Source: Candidatus Firestoneibacteriota bacterium (GTDB taxonomy: Bacteria > JACRDZ01). From it: a DNA stretch of 16,974 nucleotides. Position 1 is the first letter of the stretch, and every line of letters begins with the position of its first letter. Location of the stretch: NCBI GenBank assembly GCA_016212735.1, contig JACRDZ010000204.1, positions 1 to 16,974 on the forward strand, in the 5' to 3' direction. The translations under genes and the position numbers were made by a program. Below the pieces are notes generated by a model that did not search any database, had not been told where the DNA came from, and saw nothing but the letters and a program-made list of their open reading frames with translations. This document shows positions 1-8,970 of the stretch, in pieces.

Positions 1-1308
1 AAGTTGCCTTTTATGCACATTTTCATGTTTTTCCATACAGGTTTTAATACATTCAGTAGGAATTGCACTTAAATTAATCCATTTTGTATAAGGTTCATGT
101 TTATCAAAATCCCAGTCAGTATCTGCCATATATGACCAGCCTGCTAATAAAAGACATATAGAATCTCTTTCAAAATAAAATTCCTGACAAGACTTTTTTG
201 CAGCGTCAACAAAATCATTCTTTGCACATTCATAAAATTTTTTATGTTCCTTTAATATTTCTCTTTGATTAGAGTCTATAGGATTGCAAGGTAATATATC
301 TAATACTGGCAGTCGTCGATCTATTGCTTTATTTTCATCCCATATTAAATCTATTTTTAAAGTTGTATCAGAATTTACAATTATATCAGGTGTAATTGTT
401 AAATCTTTTGCCCGTTGAAGTCCTCCTCGGACTTTTTCTGGATAACTGTTTCCCAATTCAATACTATATTTTCCAGAAGGTAACCCTTTAAAATAAAAAT
501 AACCTGTTGAATCTGAACATGCAAGTACAGAAATATGTAGTCCAGTTTTATTTGTTAATGATACAGTGACATTCATACCTATTCCTGTTGTATCTTTTAC
601 TGTTCCTGATAAATTAATTTTTCCTGGTTCGTTATAAATAAGTACTATACCTGATGTATCAGCAAAATCTCCTATATCAATATGCTGATTCGTTCTATAT
701 AGTAAATTAAATGCATATGTATAATCCGATGGACAATTTATAATAAATTCACCTTTTGTTAAAAACCTGTTTTCTATTTTAAATTCTCCATTAGCTCTAA
801 TAGGATATGAAGTAGCACTTTTAGATTCATTAGCAAAGATAACATCTCCCTCTTCCAACGGTGTTACACCATCACTTTTATATACTTTCCCTTTCATAAT
901 ACTCACACTTTTTCTAACCTGCCAATTCAGATTAACAACATTTCTGCCTGGTTCAATTTGAACATCAATAAATGCTTTATCTGGTGATGTTTCTGGGTCA
1001 CAAGTATATCGTCTTTCATCAGGAAAATTTTGAGGTAACTTTGCTCTTAAACTATATTTACCTGGCGGTAAATAATTTATTATATATTCCCCATTACTAT
1101 TTGTTTGTGCTTTTTCGTCAATCATTTTACCTATGCTGTTTTCATTGTCATACGAGAATGCTTTAACTGTAACATCCTTTACAGGCATGCCATTATCTTT
1201 TCTAACAACCCTGCCTGATATAGACATATAAAACGCAGCATAAGTTCCAGTAGAAAATAGCAGAATAAATGTAAAAATTAAAATAAGACATGATTTTATT
1301 TGTCTCAT
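1..1308 (-). CDS. Secreted protein with three carboxypeptidase-regulatory-like domains and HExxH motif, 3' end cut by window edge
   Basis: I translated this open frame directly: 436 codons from ATG at 1308 to the window edge with no stop, so the C-terminus is missing. Residues 1-25 look like a signal peptide (MRQIKSC followed by a hydrophobic stretch), so the product is probably exported. Three beta-sandwich segments of the carboxypeptidase-regulatory-like type follow, at about 30-95, 136-200 and 232-290. Their hallmarks are 'SGRVV', 'MKGKV' and 'LSGTV' openings and 'LPPGKYSLRA' and 'LPSGKYSIEL' closings. Residues 338-436 form a different region with six cysteines (341, 361, 374, 385, 420, 424) and HENVH at 428-432, which fits the HExxH pattern of zinc metallopeptidases. 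The start is supported by GGAGGAG seven bases upstream, and a promoter lies at 1354-1383. The domain calls are pattern recognition; protease activity is only an inference, and no gene name is justified. Confidence 0.85.
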   Translation of the reverse strand, partial: MRQIKSCLILIFTFILLFSTGTYAAFYMSISGRVVRKDNGMPVKDVTVKAFSYDNENSIGKMIDEKAQTNSNGEYIINYLPPGKYSLRAKLPQNFPDERRYTCDPETSPDKAFIDVQIEPGRNVVNLNWQVRKSVSIMKGKVYKSDGVTPLEEGDVIFANESKSATSYPIRANGEFKIENRFLTKGEFIINCPSDYTYAFNLLYRTNQHIDIGDFADTSGIVLIYNEPGKINLSGTVKDTTGIGMNVTVSLTNKTGLHISVLACSDSTGYFYFKGLPSGKYSIELGNSYPEKVRGGLQRAKDLTITPDIIVNSDTTLKIDLIWDENKAIDRRLPVLDILPCNPIDSNQREILKEHKKFYECAKNDFVDAAKKSCQEFYFERDSICLLLAGWSYMADTDWDFDKHEPYTKWINLSAIPTECIKTCMEKHENVHKRQL

Positions 1309-1353
1309 GATTGTCTCCTCCAGATATTTATCTTAATTAATAATTTTCAATAA

Positions 1354-1383
1354 ATTTTACCATAATAATCTGACATTTGTCAA
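1354..1383 (-). promoter_or_regulatory. Predicted sigma-70-type promoter for the gene at 1308-1
   Basis: On the minus strand TTGACA (1378-1383) is followed after 18 bases by TAAAAT (1354-1359), a near-consensus -35/-10 pair. It ends about 45 bases before the ATG at 1308. It overlaps the last codons of the short ORF at 1650-1357, which suggests that the downstream secreted protein is transcribed independently of the heat-shock operon. The stretch between 1309 and 1356 otherwise shows only the GGAGGAG ribosome binding site. Confidence 0.6.
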
Positions 1384-1650
1384 ATCTCTGCCTGTTTCGG
1401 AATAAACATAAATCCAGTTATTTATCACATCATATCTTTTATATTCTTTCCCAAAAACCACACTATTATTTACTCTTTCACCTATTACTTCAATCCCAAT
1501 ATTGCCATTATTATTTACAGTATTATTAATCATATTCTTTATTTTATTCGCACCAATCTGGGCAGCATAATTAATATTATTGGTGATAATATTATTTGAT
1601 GTGTGAACGAGTAGATGGGTTAATGAGAGAATACGGAATAATGAGCACAA
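1357..1650 (-). CDS. Short hypothetical ORF, possible gene remnant
   Basis: This 97-codon open frame lies 65 bases after dnaJ. It has no ATG at its beginning; the only candidate start is a TTG at 1650 without a visible Shine-Dalgarno sequence. The frame stays open upstream only as far as an in-frame TAA at 1681-1683. The last 60 residues (around 'IGIEVIGERVNNSVVFGKEY' and the ending 'TNVRLLW') have a plausible protein-like composition. The first 30 are rich in N, I and L and less convincing. I recognise no family. It could be a real small protein, the C-terminal remnant of a decayed gene, or a chance frame in AT-rich DNA. The promoter of the next gene overlaps its 3' end. Confidence 0.3.
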   Translation of the reverse strand: MCSLFRILSLTHLLVHTSNNIITNNINYAAQIGANKIKNMINNTVNNNGNIGIEVIGERVNNSVVFGKEYKRYDVINNWIYVYSETGRDLTNVRLLW

Positions 1651-1715
1651 AATAAAGCAGGATAATAAATCGACAAAATGTTATACCAGAAAACTCCTTT
1701 TGTCAATAGAATTTT

Positions 1716-2852
1716 CTATTTCTGAAATATATCTTTTACTTTATCAAAAAAATTTTTTGTGAGAGGATTATTAGACTGCTGTCCGTCCAGGTTTGCAAAT
1801 TCCTCCAATAGCTCCTTCTGTTTTGAAGAGAGTTTAGTAGGTGTCTCAACAATAATTCTAATATTCTGGTCCCCTGCACCAAAACCATTAACCAATGGGA
1901 CGCCCTTACCGCGCAGTTTAAATATTTTACCATTTTGTGTACCAGCTGGAATTTTCAAATCTGTTTTTTCATTCAAAGTAGGGATTTCTATTTCTGCTCC
2001 TAACGCAGCCTGTACAAAACTTATTGGTACTTCACAATAAATATCATTATCCTGACGCTGAAAGAATGGATGCTCCTTTACAAAAAGCATAACATATAAA
2101 TCACCATTTGACCCGCCATAATCTCCTGCATCACCTTCCCCATGAATTTTAAGTTTAAAACCAGAATCAACACCTGCTGGTATTTTAACCAGAATATCGG
2201 TTTTTTCTGATATTTTCCCGTTACCGCGGCATTCCGGACATAAATTAGCAATTGTTTTTCCTGTACCATGACATTGCGTACATGTACTGCTAATTGTTAT
2301 AAAAGCCTGAGATCTTCTGATTTGCCCTGTTCCCTGGCAGGATGTACAGATTTTAATGCTTTTATCATCATATGCACCTGTTCCGCTGCAATGCGTGCAT
2401 GTTCTCAATCTGCTAATCTTTATTTTTTTTTCGGTACCAAAGCACGCTTCCATAAATGAGATTTTGAGATCTACTCGTAAATCTGTACCTCTTTGTGCTG
2501 TATGATGATGTCTTCCATGAGATGCTGTCCCGCCAAAAAAACTGGTAAAAATATCGCCAAAGACTTCGTTAAAATCTGTGAAATCAGAAAAACCTCCACT
2601 GCTGCTGAATCCGTGACCATTCCCTGGCATAGCATGCCCGAATTTGTCGTAATATTCGCGTTTATGTGCATCACTTAAAACTTCGTATGCTTCATTAATT
2701 AATTTAAATTTTTCTTCTGCTTCCTTATTATCCTGATTTCTATCAGGATGATATTGCATTGCAAGCTTACGATATGCTTTTTTTATATCATCAGGACCGG
2801 CATTTTTATTTATTCCTAATAATTCGTAATAATCCTGTTTGCTGTTATTCAA
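1716..2852 (-). CDS. dnaJ: Molecular chaperone DnaJ (type I Hsp40)
   Basis: DnaJ is the cytoplasmic co-chaperone that delivers unfolded clients to DnaK and stimulates its ATPase. All parts of a type I protein are present. The J domain covers residues 7-70 with the HPD triad at 35-37. A Gly/Phe-rich linker spans about 75-115. Four zinc-binding CxxCxGxG-type repeats start at Cys152, 169, 191 and 205; the last reads CPECRGNG. The C-terminal client-binding domains follow. The length of 378 is normal for the family. It is the last gene of the heat-shock operon, 21 bases after dnaK. The start is TTG rather than ATG, chosen because a good AAGGAGA site sits just upstream and the next residues ([12 protein letters not shown]) match the usual N-terminus. 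A run of three histidines at about 115-117 in the linker is unremarkable. Confidence 0.97.
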   Translation of the reverse strand: MNNSKQDYYELLGINKNAGPDDIKKAYRKLAMQYHPDRNQDNKEAEEKFKLINEAYEVLSDAHKREYYDKFGHAMPGNGHGFSSSGGFSDFTDFNEVFGDIFTSFFGGTASHGRHHHTAQRGTDLRVDLKISFMEACFGTEKKIKISRLRTCTHCSGTGAYDDKSIKICTSCQGTGQIRRSQAFITISSTCTQCHGTGKTIANLCPECRGNGKISEKTDILVKIPAGVDSGFKLKIHGEGDAGDYGGSNGDLYVMLFVKEHPFFQRQDNDIYCEVPISFVQAALGAEIEIPTLNEKTDLKIPAGTQNGKIFKLRGKGVPLVNGFGAGDQNIRIIVETPTKLSSKQKELLEEFANLDGQQSNNPLTKNFFDKVKDIFQK

Positions 2853-2860
2853 AGATTTTA

Positions 2861-2867
2861 TCTCCTT
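2861..2867 (-). promoter_or_regulatory. dnaJ ribosome binding site that fixes a TTG start
   Basis: AAGGAGA on the minus strand lies eight bases before the TTG at 2852-2850. No ATG occurs nearby in frame that would keep the conserved J-domain N-terminus intact, so this site decides the start. Confidence 0.7.
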
Positions 2868-2873
2868 TTGCTC

Positions 2874-4760
2874 TTATTTCTTCTCATCATCTACCACTTC
2901 GAAATCTGCATCCTGAACATTTTCATCTTTTTGACCTTCTTTTGTATCTTTAGTATTTGACTGTTCCTTAGCGGCGTTTGCTTGTTCATTGCCAGTGTGT
3001 CCATGTTTCTGAGCAGCCTCTTGATAAAGCATTTCAGAAAGTTTGTGAGAAGCTGTATTTAACTCTTCCATTGCTTTTTTAACAGCATCAATATCACTGC
3101 CTTCCAGAGCTTTTTTAAGTTGAGCGATAGAATCTTCAATTTTTGTCTTTTCTTCAGCTCCTAATTTATCTCCATAATCTTTAACGGATTTCTGAACAGT
3201 ATACATCAAGGTATCTGCCTGATTACGAATTTCAACTTCTTCCTTGCGCTTTTTATCTTCCGCTGCATGCACTTCAGCTTCTTTAACCATTTTTTCTATC
3301 TCATCTTTAGGAAGACCGCTTGTGCTTTCAATGCGGATTTTTTGTTCTTTACCTGTTCCAAGGTCTTTTGCTGAAACATGTACAATTCCATTAGCATCAA
3401 TATCAAATGTAACTTCTATCTGCGGCATACCTCTTGGAGCAGGAGGAATTCCAACCAGGTCAAATTTGCCTAATGTTTTGTTATATTGTGCCATTTCTCT
3501 TTCTCCCTGCAGTACATGAATACTTACAGCAGGCTGATTATCTGTAGCTGTTGAAAATATCTGACTTTTACGTGTAGGGATTGTTGTGTTTCGTTCTATG
3601 AGTTTTGTAAATACACCACCAAGAGTTTCAATGCCCAGAGAAAGAGGTGTAACATCAAGAAGCAGAACATCTTTTATATCGCCCTGTAAAATTGCTGCTT
3701 GAATTCCAGCTCCGATACATACACTTTCCATAGGATCTATGCCTCTTTCGAGTTTTTTCCCAATATGTTCTTCCAGAAATTTCTGAATAATTGGCATTCG
3801 GGTAGGACCGCCAACCATAACAATTCTGTCAATCTGATCTGGTGTGAGCTTAGAATCTCTTATAGCATTATCCACTGGACCTGTACAACGCTCAACAATT
3901 GGAGTAACTAATTCTTCCAGTTTTGACCGCAGGAGTTTTAAAGCGAGATGCTGAGGTCCTTCATTTGTAGCGCTTATAAACGGGAGATTAATTTCAGTTT
4001 CAAGAACATTTGAAAGTTCAATTTTAGCTTTTTCTGCTGCTTCACGTACTCTCTGTATTGCCATTTTATCTTTACGTAAATCAATATTTGTACTTTTTTT
4101 AAAATCATCACAAATATAATTAATCAAAGCATTATCCATGTCTGTTCCGCCAAGCTGTGTATCTCCTGATGTAGAAATAACCTCAAAAACTCCCTGACCG
4201 AAATCCATAATAGTTACATCAAGTGTCCCACCACCAAGATCAAACACAAGTATTTTTTGTTCTTTTGTAGACTTATCCAAACCGAAAGCCAATGATGCAG
4301 CTGTTGGCTCGTTAATAATACGTATAACATCAAGGCCTGCAATTTTTCCAGCATCTTTAGTTGCCTGACGCTGATGATCGTCAAAGTAAGCAGGAACTGT
4401 AATAACTGCTTTTTCAACTTTATCACCTAAAAAAGCTTCAGCATCTCTTTTTATTTTCTGTAGTATATATGCAGATATCTGTTCAGGAGTATATTCTTTC
4501 CCATATATACGATAACGATGATTGGTTCCCATTTTTCTTTTATTTGCAATAATTGTACCTTCAGGATTTGTAATTGCCTGTCTGCGGGCAGGTTCACCAA
4601 CCAGAAGTTCGCCTTTAGATGTAAAAGCTACATATGATGGAAAAGCTTTTCCACCCAGAGAAGTCCCTTCTGCAGAAGGGATAACCGAAGGTTTTCCCCC
4701 TTCAATTACAGCAGCAGCTGAATTTGAAGTTCCTAAATCTATACCAATAATTTTTGCCAT
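2874..4760 (-). CDS. dnaK: Molecular chaperone DnaK (Hsp70)
   Basis: DnaK is the ATP-driven Hsp70 that binds exposed hydrophobic segments of client proteins in the cytoplasm. Its cycle is driven by DnaJ and GrpE. The nucleotide-binding domain covers residues 1-365, with the signatures [10 protein letters not shown] at 5-14, [11 protein letters not shown] at 172-182 and [11 protein letters not shown] at 313-323. The conserved regulatory threonine is in GDTQLGG, near residue 201. The interdomain linker [13 protein letters not shown] is at 363-375. The beta substrate-binding domain and helical lid follow, then a charged, Q/N/A/K-rich tail ending in [12 protein letters not shown]. The 628-residue length is typical. 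A strong AAAGGAGGT ribosome binding site (4769-4777) precedes the ATG, and the gap to grpE is 24 bases. Nothing is missing or unusual in the catalytic core. Confidence 0.99.
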   Translation of the reverse strand: MAKIIGIDLGTSNSAAAVIEGGKPSVIPSAEGTSLGGKAFPSYVAFTSKGELLVGEPARRQAITNPEGTIIANKRKMGTNHRYRIYGKEYTPEQISAYILQKIKRDAEAFLGDKVEKAVITVPAYFDDHQRQATKDAGKIAGLDVIRIINEPTAASLAFGLDKSTKEQKILVFDLGGGTLDVTIMDFGQGVFEVISTSGDTQLGGTDMDNALINYICDDFKKSTNIDLRKDKMAIQRVREAAEKAKIELSNVLETEINLPFISATNEGPQHLALKLLRSKLEELVTPIVERCTGPVDNAIRDSKLTPDQIDRIVMVGGPTRMPIIQKFLEEHIGKKLERGIDPMESVCIGAGIQAAILQGDIKDVLLLDVTPLSLGIETLGGVFTKLIERNTTIPTRKSQIFSTATDNQPAVSIHVLQGEREMAQYNKTLGKFDLVGIPPAPRGMPQIEVTFDIDANGIVHVSAKDLGTGKEQKIRIESTSGLPKDEIEKMVKEAEVHAAEDKKRKEEVEIRNQADTLMYTVQKSVKDYGDKLGAEEKTKIEDSIAQLKKALEGSDIDAVKKAMEELNTASHKLSEMLYQEAAQKHGHTGNEQANAAKEQSNTKDTKEGQKDENVQDADFEVVDDEKK

Positions 4761-4768
4761 AATAAACT

Positions 4769-4777
4769 ACCTCCTTT
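4769..4777 (-). promoter_or_regulatory. Strong ribosome binding site of dnaK
   Basis: AAAGGAGGT on the minus strand is eight bases before the dnaK ATG. It is the strongest Shine-Dalgarno match in the operon, in keeping with DnaK usually being needed in excess over HrcA and GrpE. Confidence 0.75.
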
Positions 4778-4784
4778 AAATTTT

Positions 4785-5450
4785 TTAATCAGTCTTCTGT
4801 TTATCATCATTTTTTTCTTTATTTGAAATATTTCGGGAGACTTTAACTTTGGGATGTCGTAAAATTTTATCTCCCAGATAGTATCCTTTTTGTAATTGTT
4901 CAATAACACATTGATCAGGATGATCCTGACATTCTACCATTTGTACTGCATCGTGAATAACAGGGTCAAAATCTTTTCCTGTTGAATTTATTTCTTTTAA
5001 TCCCTCCTTCTCTAAAACACATAATAAAGACTTATAACTCATATTAATTCCTTCGATAAAACTTTTAATACTATTTTTATTTTCATGTGATGGTATGCTT
5101 AAAAAAGCACTGTCAAAGTTATCCAGTACAGGTAATAATTGGGACATTAGCTTTTCATAAGCATATTGGCAGAATTCTGTCTTTTCACGAAGCGATCGTT
5201 TACGAAAATTTTCGAATTCAGCATGTAAACGTAGGATTTTATCATTATGTGATGATATTTCCTTATCCTTTTCTTTAATTATTTTTTCAAGTTCTTCAAT
5301 TCTATCTTTTGTATTATTATTTTTATCTGAATCTTTTTTTAAAGGATTTTCTTCTTCTGAAGAGATATTATTTATTTCAATATTTTGAGATTCTTTAGAA
5401 TCCAATTTTTCTTCCTGAGTTTCTGCATTTGAATGATTTTTATGAGACAT
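4785..5450 (-). CDS. grpE: Nucleotide exchange factor GrpE
   Basis: GrpE is the dimeric cytoplasmic factor that releases ADP from DnaK. Residues 1-45 form a charged, low-complexity N-terminal tail. A long coiled-coil helix follows at about 48-100 (RIEELEKIIKEKDKEI, then AEFENFRKRS). The C-terminal beta domain carries the family signature: FDPVIHDAVQMVE at 161-173 and EQLQKGYYLGDKILRHPKVKV at about 184-204. Its 221 residues are slightly longer than many family members because of the N-terminal tail. The ATG is preceded by AAAGGAAG, and the gene begins 32 bases after hrcA. The position between hrcA and dnaK is the common class I operon order. Confidence 0.97.
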   Translation of the reverse strand: MSHKNHSNAETQEEKLDSKESQNIEINNISSEEENPLKKDSDKNNNTKDRIEELEKIIKEKDKEISSHNDKILRLHAEFENFRKRSLREKTEFCQYAYEKLMSQLLPVLDNFDSAFLSIPSHENKNSIKSFIEGINMSYKSLLCVLEKEGLKEINSTGKDFDPVIHDAVQMVECQDHPDQCVIEQLQKGYYLGDKILRHPKVKVSRNISNKEKNDDKQKTD

Positions 5451-5482
5451 AATTAATTATCTTCCTTTCTGCACTTAACTCC

Positions 5483-6559
5483 TTATTGGTTTTTTATTAT
5501 ATTATTTAATGCTTTTTCCAGCTGGAACGAAGTAAATTCAACAATTGAAAAAATTTTCCCATATTTCATTCTTGTAGGGCCTATAATCCCGATGGTCCCT
5601 GATGGGAATCCTTCAATTTTATATGTACATATTACTATACTGCAGTCCTGCATTTCTAAAATATTCGTTTCTTCTCCTATAAATACTTTTACACCATTTG
5701 TCCCATTTATCTTATCACATATTTTAATTAAATTCTTTTTTTCTTCCAATATTTTTAATATCTCTTTTGTTTTATTAATTTCTGAAAATTCTGGATGTTG
5801 AAGTATATTTGCTGTACCTTCCAGAAAAATATCGTTTTCATATTCTTTATCCAGTGTATTTTTAACAAAAATAGATGCTGATTTTAAAAGTTCAACATAA
5901 TGAGATTTTGACATTTCATTATTAATTAAATTAATGAAAACTTCCCGGATCTGAAAAAGAGTTAATCCATAGAGTTTATCCGTTAAAATATTGGATATGT
6001 TATGCAATTCATCAGACGATATATCTGAACTTATTTCAATAATTTTATTTCTAATAACATTTGAATTAGTTATAAGTACAATTAATACTTTTTTAAGTGA
6101 AACAGATATAAATTCTATTCTTTTTATTATACTTTTAGAGATACTTGGACTTACTGCTACACCTGTACAATTTGAACTTTCTGATAACAACTTGGAAGTA
6201 AGATGAAAAATTTCGTTACTGAATTCGTTTATTTTTTCTATGGTATAATTTTTTTGAATTTCTTCTTCTTCCTGTTTTGTTAATTTAGAACGATCCATTA
6301 ATGTATCTACATAATATCTGTATCCTTTATGTGTTGGTATTCTGCCAGCAGAAGTATGCGGCTGCATTATAAGTCCAAGTTCTTCCAGGTCATTCATAAC
6401 ATTACGTATTGTTGCCGGACTTATGCCCAGTTTATAATGTCTCGCAATATTACGTGAACCAACAGGTTGAGCTGTTTTAATATAATTTTGGACTATTGCC
6501 TGTAATATTTTTTTACTTCTTTCATCAAGATTTATATCCATTTTCAAATTTCCATACAT
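5483..6559 (-). CDS. hrcA: Heat-inducible transcription repressor HrcA
   Basis: HrcA binds CIRCE operators as a dimer and represses class I heat-shock genes; in studied bacteria its folding depends on the GroE chaperonin. Residues 11-90 form the winged helix-turn-helix, with ISPATIRNVMNDLEELGL at about 46-63 and the wing region SAGRIPTHKGYRYYVD at 70-85. A GAF-like middle domain and the conserved C-terminal motif GTIGIIGPTRMKY (about 321-333) follow. At 358 residues it is a normal length. The start is uncertain: ATG at 6559 has no Shine-Dalgarno, while the in-frame ATG at 6541 (MDINLDERSKKIL) fits the family better, with only a weak GGA upstream. It is the first gene of the operon, and a CIRCE element lies 237 bases upstream in its own promoter, so autoregulation is expected. 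Confidence 0.97.
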   Translation of the reverse strand: MYGNLKMDINLDERSKKILQAIVQNYIKTAQPVGSRNIARHYKLGISPATIRNVMNDLEELGLIMQPHTSAGRIPTHKGYRYYVDTLMDRSKLTKQEEEEIQKNYTIEKINEFSNEIFHLTSKLLSESSNCTGVAVSPSISKSIIKRIEFISVSLKKVLIVLITNSNVIRNKIIEISSDISSDELHNISNILTDKLYGLTLFQIREVFINLINNEMSKSHYVELLKSASIFVKNTLDKEYENDIFLEGTANILQHPEFSEINKTKEILKILEEKKNLIKICDKINGTNGVKVFIGEETNILEMQDCSIVICTYKIEGFPSGTIGIIGPTRMKYGKIFSIVEFTSFQLEKALNNIIKNQ

Positions 6560-6620
6560 TATTGTTAGGTTGCTAAAAGCATCAACTTAAATCACAAATT
6601 ACAATTACCAAATTACAAAC

Positions 6621-6749
6621 AAATTCCAAATACAAATATACAAATCACAAATAAATTCTAAACATATCAATCCAAAACATCAAAAGTTTTAACTTTAAAT
6701 ATTGTAATTTTGATATTGTTTGGATTTTAGAATTTGTTATTTGGAATTT
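6621..6749. repeat. AT-rich imperfect inverted repeat in the hrcA leader
   Basis: The left arm (6621 to about 6684) starts AAATTCCAAATA and contains ATTCTAAA, AATCCAAA and TCAAAA. The right arm (about 6708-6749) reads as their reverse complement in the same order: TTTTGATATTGTTTGGATT, then TTAGAATTTG, then TTATTTGGAATTT. The left arm carries about 20 extra bases, so pairing is imperfect. The element lies inside the 5' untranslated region of hrcA. It looks like a dispersed, miniature repeat rather than a regulatory riboswitch, but only one copy is visible here. The rest of the leader (6560-6620 and 6750-6795) shows nothing recognisable. Confidence 0.6.
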
Positions 6750-6795
6750 AATGACTAATTTCATTACACTTTCAAATTCCTATACATGAACTTTA

Positions 6796-6822
6796 TTAGC
6801 ACTCTCATCTATAGAGTGCTAA
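6796..6822 (-). promoter_or_regulatory. CIRCE operator (HrcA binding site)
   Basis: The sequence is TTAGCACTC-N9-GAGTGCTAA, a perfect match to the classic CIRCE inverted repeat with the standard nine-base spacer. It starts one base downstream of the predicted -10 box at 6824-6829, so bound HrcA would cover the transcription start of the hrcA-grpE-dnaK-dnaJ operon. Confidence 0.97.
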
Positions 6823-6823
6823 T

Positions 6824-6852
6824 AATTTAACATTGTTAAATCAGTTTGTCAA
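6824..6852 (-). promoter_or_regulatory. Heat-shock operon promoter
   Basis: On the minus strand TTGACA (6847-6852) is followed after 17 bases by TAAATT (6824-6829), a housekeeping-sigma type promoter. The CIRCE element begins directly downstream. The -35 box is only 17 bases after the stop codon of the upstream HEAT-repeat gene, and no terminator separates them, so some read-through into the operon is possible. Confidence 0.8.
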
Positions 6853-6868
6853 GGAAAAATTATTTTAA

Positions 6869-8929
6869 CTATTTAGCTTCACTAACAATACTCTCTATTG
6901 CTAAATTAAGATTATTTTTAACTTTTATATCTATCTTATCATCTTCAGAAAGTTTTAATAATTTATCTAATAATGTTATATCTCCACATTCCTTACTCAT
7001 TTTTGCAACTTCGATCTGACAATCATTTGGTAATTTTTGGAAATCCGTAAAGAGTATTGGGAGAGCTTCTTTAACTTTCATTCTGCCTAATGCTCTAACT
7101 GCATCTATATATCCCTTTTTTGCAAGTAAAATTAGATAATCAACTGTAGAAGGATCATTAATATTTCCAAGTGCGAATGCAATCTCCTGTAAAATCTGAT
7201 CTCCAGATTCTTTATCAATAAGTGAAATAATTATAGGTACCGCTTCCTTTTCTTTTAAAACACCAAGAGTATGGATTAGAACTTTTTTTAAGTAATTTTC
7301 CTGTCCCTGAGCAGAATTATAATTTATATCTGAGGAAGAAATAAAATACACACCATCATTTACATCTTTTAAAATTTTCATCAAATAAGGGATTATTATT
7401 TTATCATTTATTTCCTCCATGACCATACATAAAAATATCGTTTTGCTTATTTTCTTTTCTTTTGTAAGTTCCATAAGAGAATCAATTGATGATGGGCCTA
7501 TTAAAGCATAACACATAACCAGATCCTCATATAAAATCAAGTCAACTTCATCTGTCATTTTCTTTGTATATTCTTTTAAAGCAGGTATAGCTGGCTGACC
7601 AATTTTCCCGATTATCAAAAGAATCTGCTTCCTCATTTTAACATTACTTTCAATTTCTTTTATTAAAAAGGGTACAGCTTCTATTCCCATGTTTATTAGA
7701 TCTGTCTGAGCATTTAAGGACACATTCCAGAAATTTATTTTTAATTTTTCTATTAAATTTTTAATTCTGTCTTCTTTAGTATTTTCTAGTGATAAAATTA
7801 TTCTTTTTTGTTCAGGAATTGTTACTTCAATGTTCTTAATACTAATTTTTTTGTCTATAATAATCATTACTGGGCCAGGGATACCTTGAGATTTAATATA
7901 ATCGTTTTCTATATTTTTTTCTTCAAATATCATTGTGTCAAAATGCAATATATTTATACCATTTATATCCGGTATATTTACTATTATTTCTAAAGGGAAA
8001 TCTAAAGCAACCCATCCGTTTAAAAGTTCAACATTTTGCGGTTTACCTATGAAAGATAGTGATGTTTTTATATTTTCGTTTTTTGAAATTATATAAGCTG
8101 TTTTTTCGACATAAAGTCTCTTTTCAATCATACTTTGTTTACTAACTTTTCCCAGATTTATAATAAAATTAATTCTTGATAATGCATTACAATACTGATT
8201 ATAATTAGATATATATATGTAATTATCTTTTATCCCCTGAATATCTATTTTTTGAATCTTTTTTATATCTTTTTTTATTTCTGAAAAAAATAGAAATATT
8301 CCGGGTTGCGTATATGTTTTTCTAAAATCAGAGGAATCTACTGCATAAGGGATACCATTAAAAGTAACTTCAGTTATTTCATTATATCTAATACTAAGTT
8401 CCTGAGAAACAATTGTATCAACACCAATTTCACCTTCATTATCCAGCCACCCATAACCAAGTACAACTTCAATTTTTACTGGTTCAGACAAAGAAGTAGT
8501 TAATGCTACTTTTACACTATTTTGTGATAACCATGCTAATGCAATTATTCCATCTATTTTGTCAGGATAAGAGATTTCCTGATCTTTGCTTGTTTTTTCA
8601 TCAATATAAAATCCATCATTTTTTAGATAATTATATATATCTTGTTGTATTTTAAATATATCAGATTGTATTTTCTCATTATCTTTAATACTTTTTGCAT
8701 ATTTTTTTTCAAAATTCTGTAATTTTAAAACAGTATCTTCATATTTACTAACAGCTTCTTTAAAATTTCCATTAAAATGTAATTCGAACGCATCTCTTTT
8801 AGCTAAATTTAAGATAGATAAATCTTTTTGTATATTAGTTGTGTCTTCAGCTTTAATTATAGATAAATTTAGCATAAAAATAATTATCAATATAACTATT
8901 TGTTTTATATTTGATAATTTTTTGTACAT
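6869..8929 (-). CDS. Secreted HEAT-repeat protein of unknown function
   Basis: This is a 686-residue protein with an N-terminal signal peptide (basic MYKKLSNIKQ, then a hydrophobic core, likely cleavage after IIKA at about residue 27). It is probably periplasmic or on the cell surface. Residues 35-105 are helical and TPR-like (AKRDAFELHFNGNFKEAVSK). Residues 120-380 look mainly beta and I do not recognise them. Residues about 404-686 form a run of HEAT/PBS-lyase-like helical repeats, shown by segments such as IGIEAVPFLIKEI, GQPAIPALKEY, KEAVPIIISLID and IAFALGNINDPSTVDYLILL. HEAT repeats usually make protein-binding scaffolds, so a structural or assembly role is an inference only. AGAGGT precedes the ATG, and a promoter lies at 8971-9000. 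It lies between the giant cytochrome and the heat-shock operon, with no evidence of shared function. Confidence 0.85.
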   Translation of the reverse strand: MYKKLSNIKQIVILIIIFMLNLSIIKAEDTTNIQKDLSILNLAKRDAFELHFNGNFKEAVSKYEDTVLKLQNFEKKYAKSIKDNEKIQSDIFKIQQDIYNYLKNDGFYIDEKTSKDQEISYPDKIDGIIALAWLSQNSVKVALTTSLSEPVKIEVVLGYGWLDNEGEIGVDTIVSQELSIRYNEITEVTFNGIPYAVDSSDFRKTYTQPGIFLFFSEIKKDIKKIQKIDIQGIKDNYIYISNYNQYCNALSRINFIINLGKVSKQSMIEKRLYVEKTAYIISKNENIKTSLSFIGKPQNVELLNGWVALDFPLEIIVNIPDINGINILHFDTMIFEEKNIENDYIKSQGIPGPVMIIIDKKISIKNIEVTIPEQKRIILSLENTKEDRIKNLIEKLKINFWNVSLNAQTDLINMGIEAVPFLIKEIESNVKMRKQILLIIGKIGQPAIPALKEYTKKMTDEVDLILYEDLVMCYALIGPSSIDSLMELTKEKKISKTIFLCMVMEEINDKIIIPYLMKILKDVNDGVYFISSSDINYNSAQGQENYLKKVLIHTLGVLKEKEAVPIIISLIDKESGDQILQEIAFALGNINDPSTVDYLILLAKKGYIDAVRALGRMKVKEALPILFTDFQKLPNDCQIEVAKMSKECGDITLLDKLLKLSEDDKIDIKVKNNLNLAIESIVSEAK

Positions 8930-8970
8930 TCTTTACCTCTGTTTTATATATTTTATATTTTCATATTAAT

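Noticed and set aside
1680..1706. TTGACA and TATAAC on the minus strand just after dnaJ, a possible promoter for the short ORF.
   Set aside because: The boxes are only 15 bases apart, two fewer than the optimum, and the ORF behind them is itself doubtful.
6796..6822. The CIRCE stem as a transcription terminator for the HEAT-repeat gene.
   Set aside because: It is not followed by a T-run in the direction of transcription and it sits downstream of a promoter, so an operator role fits better.
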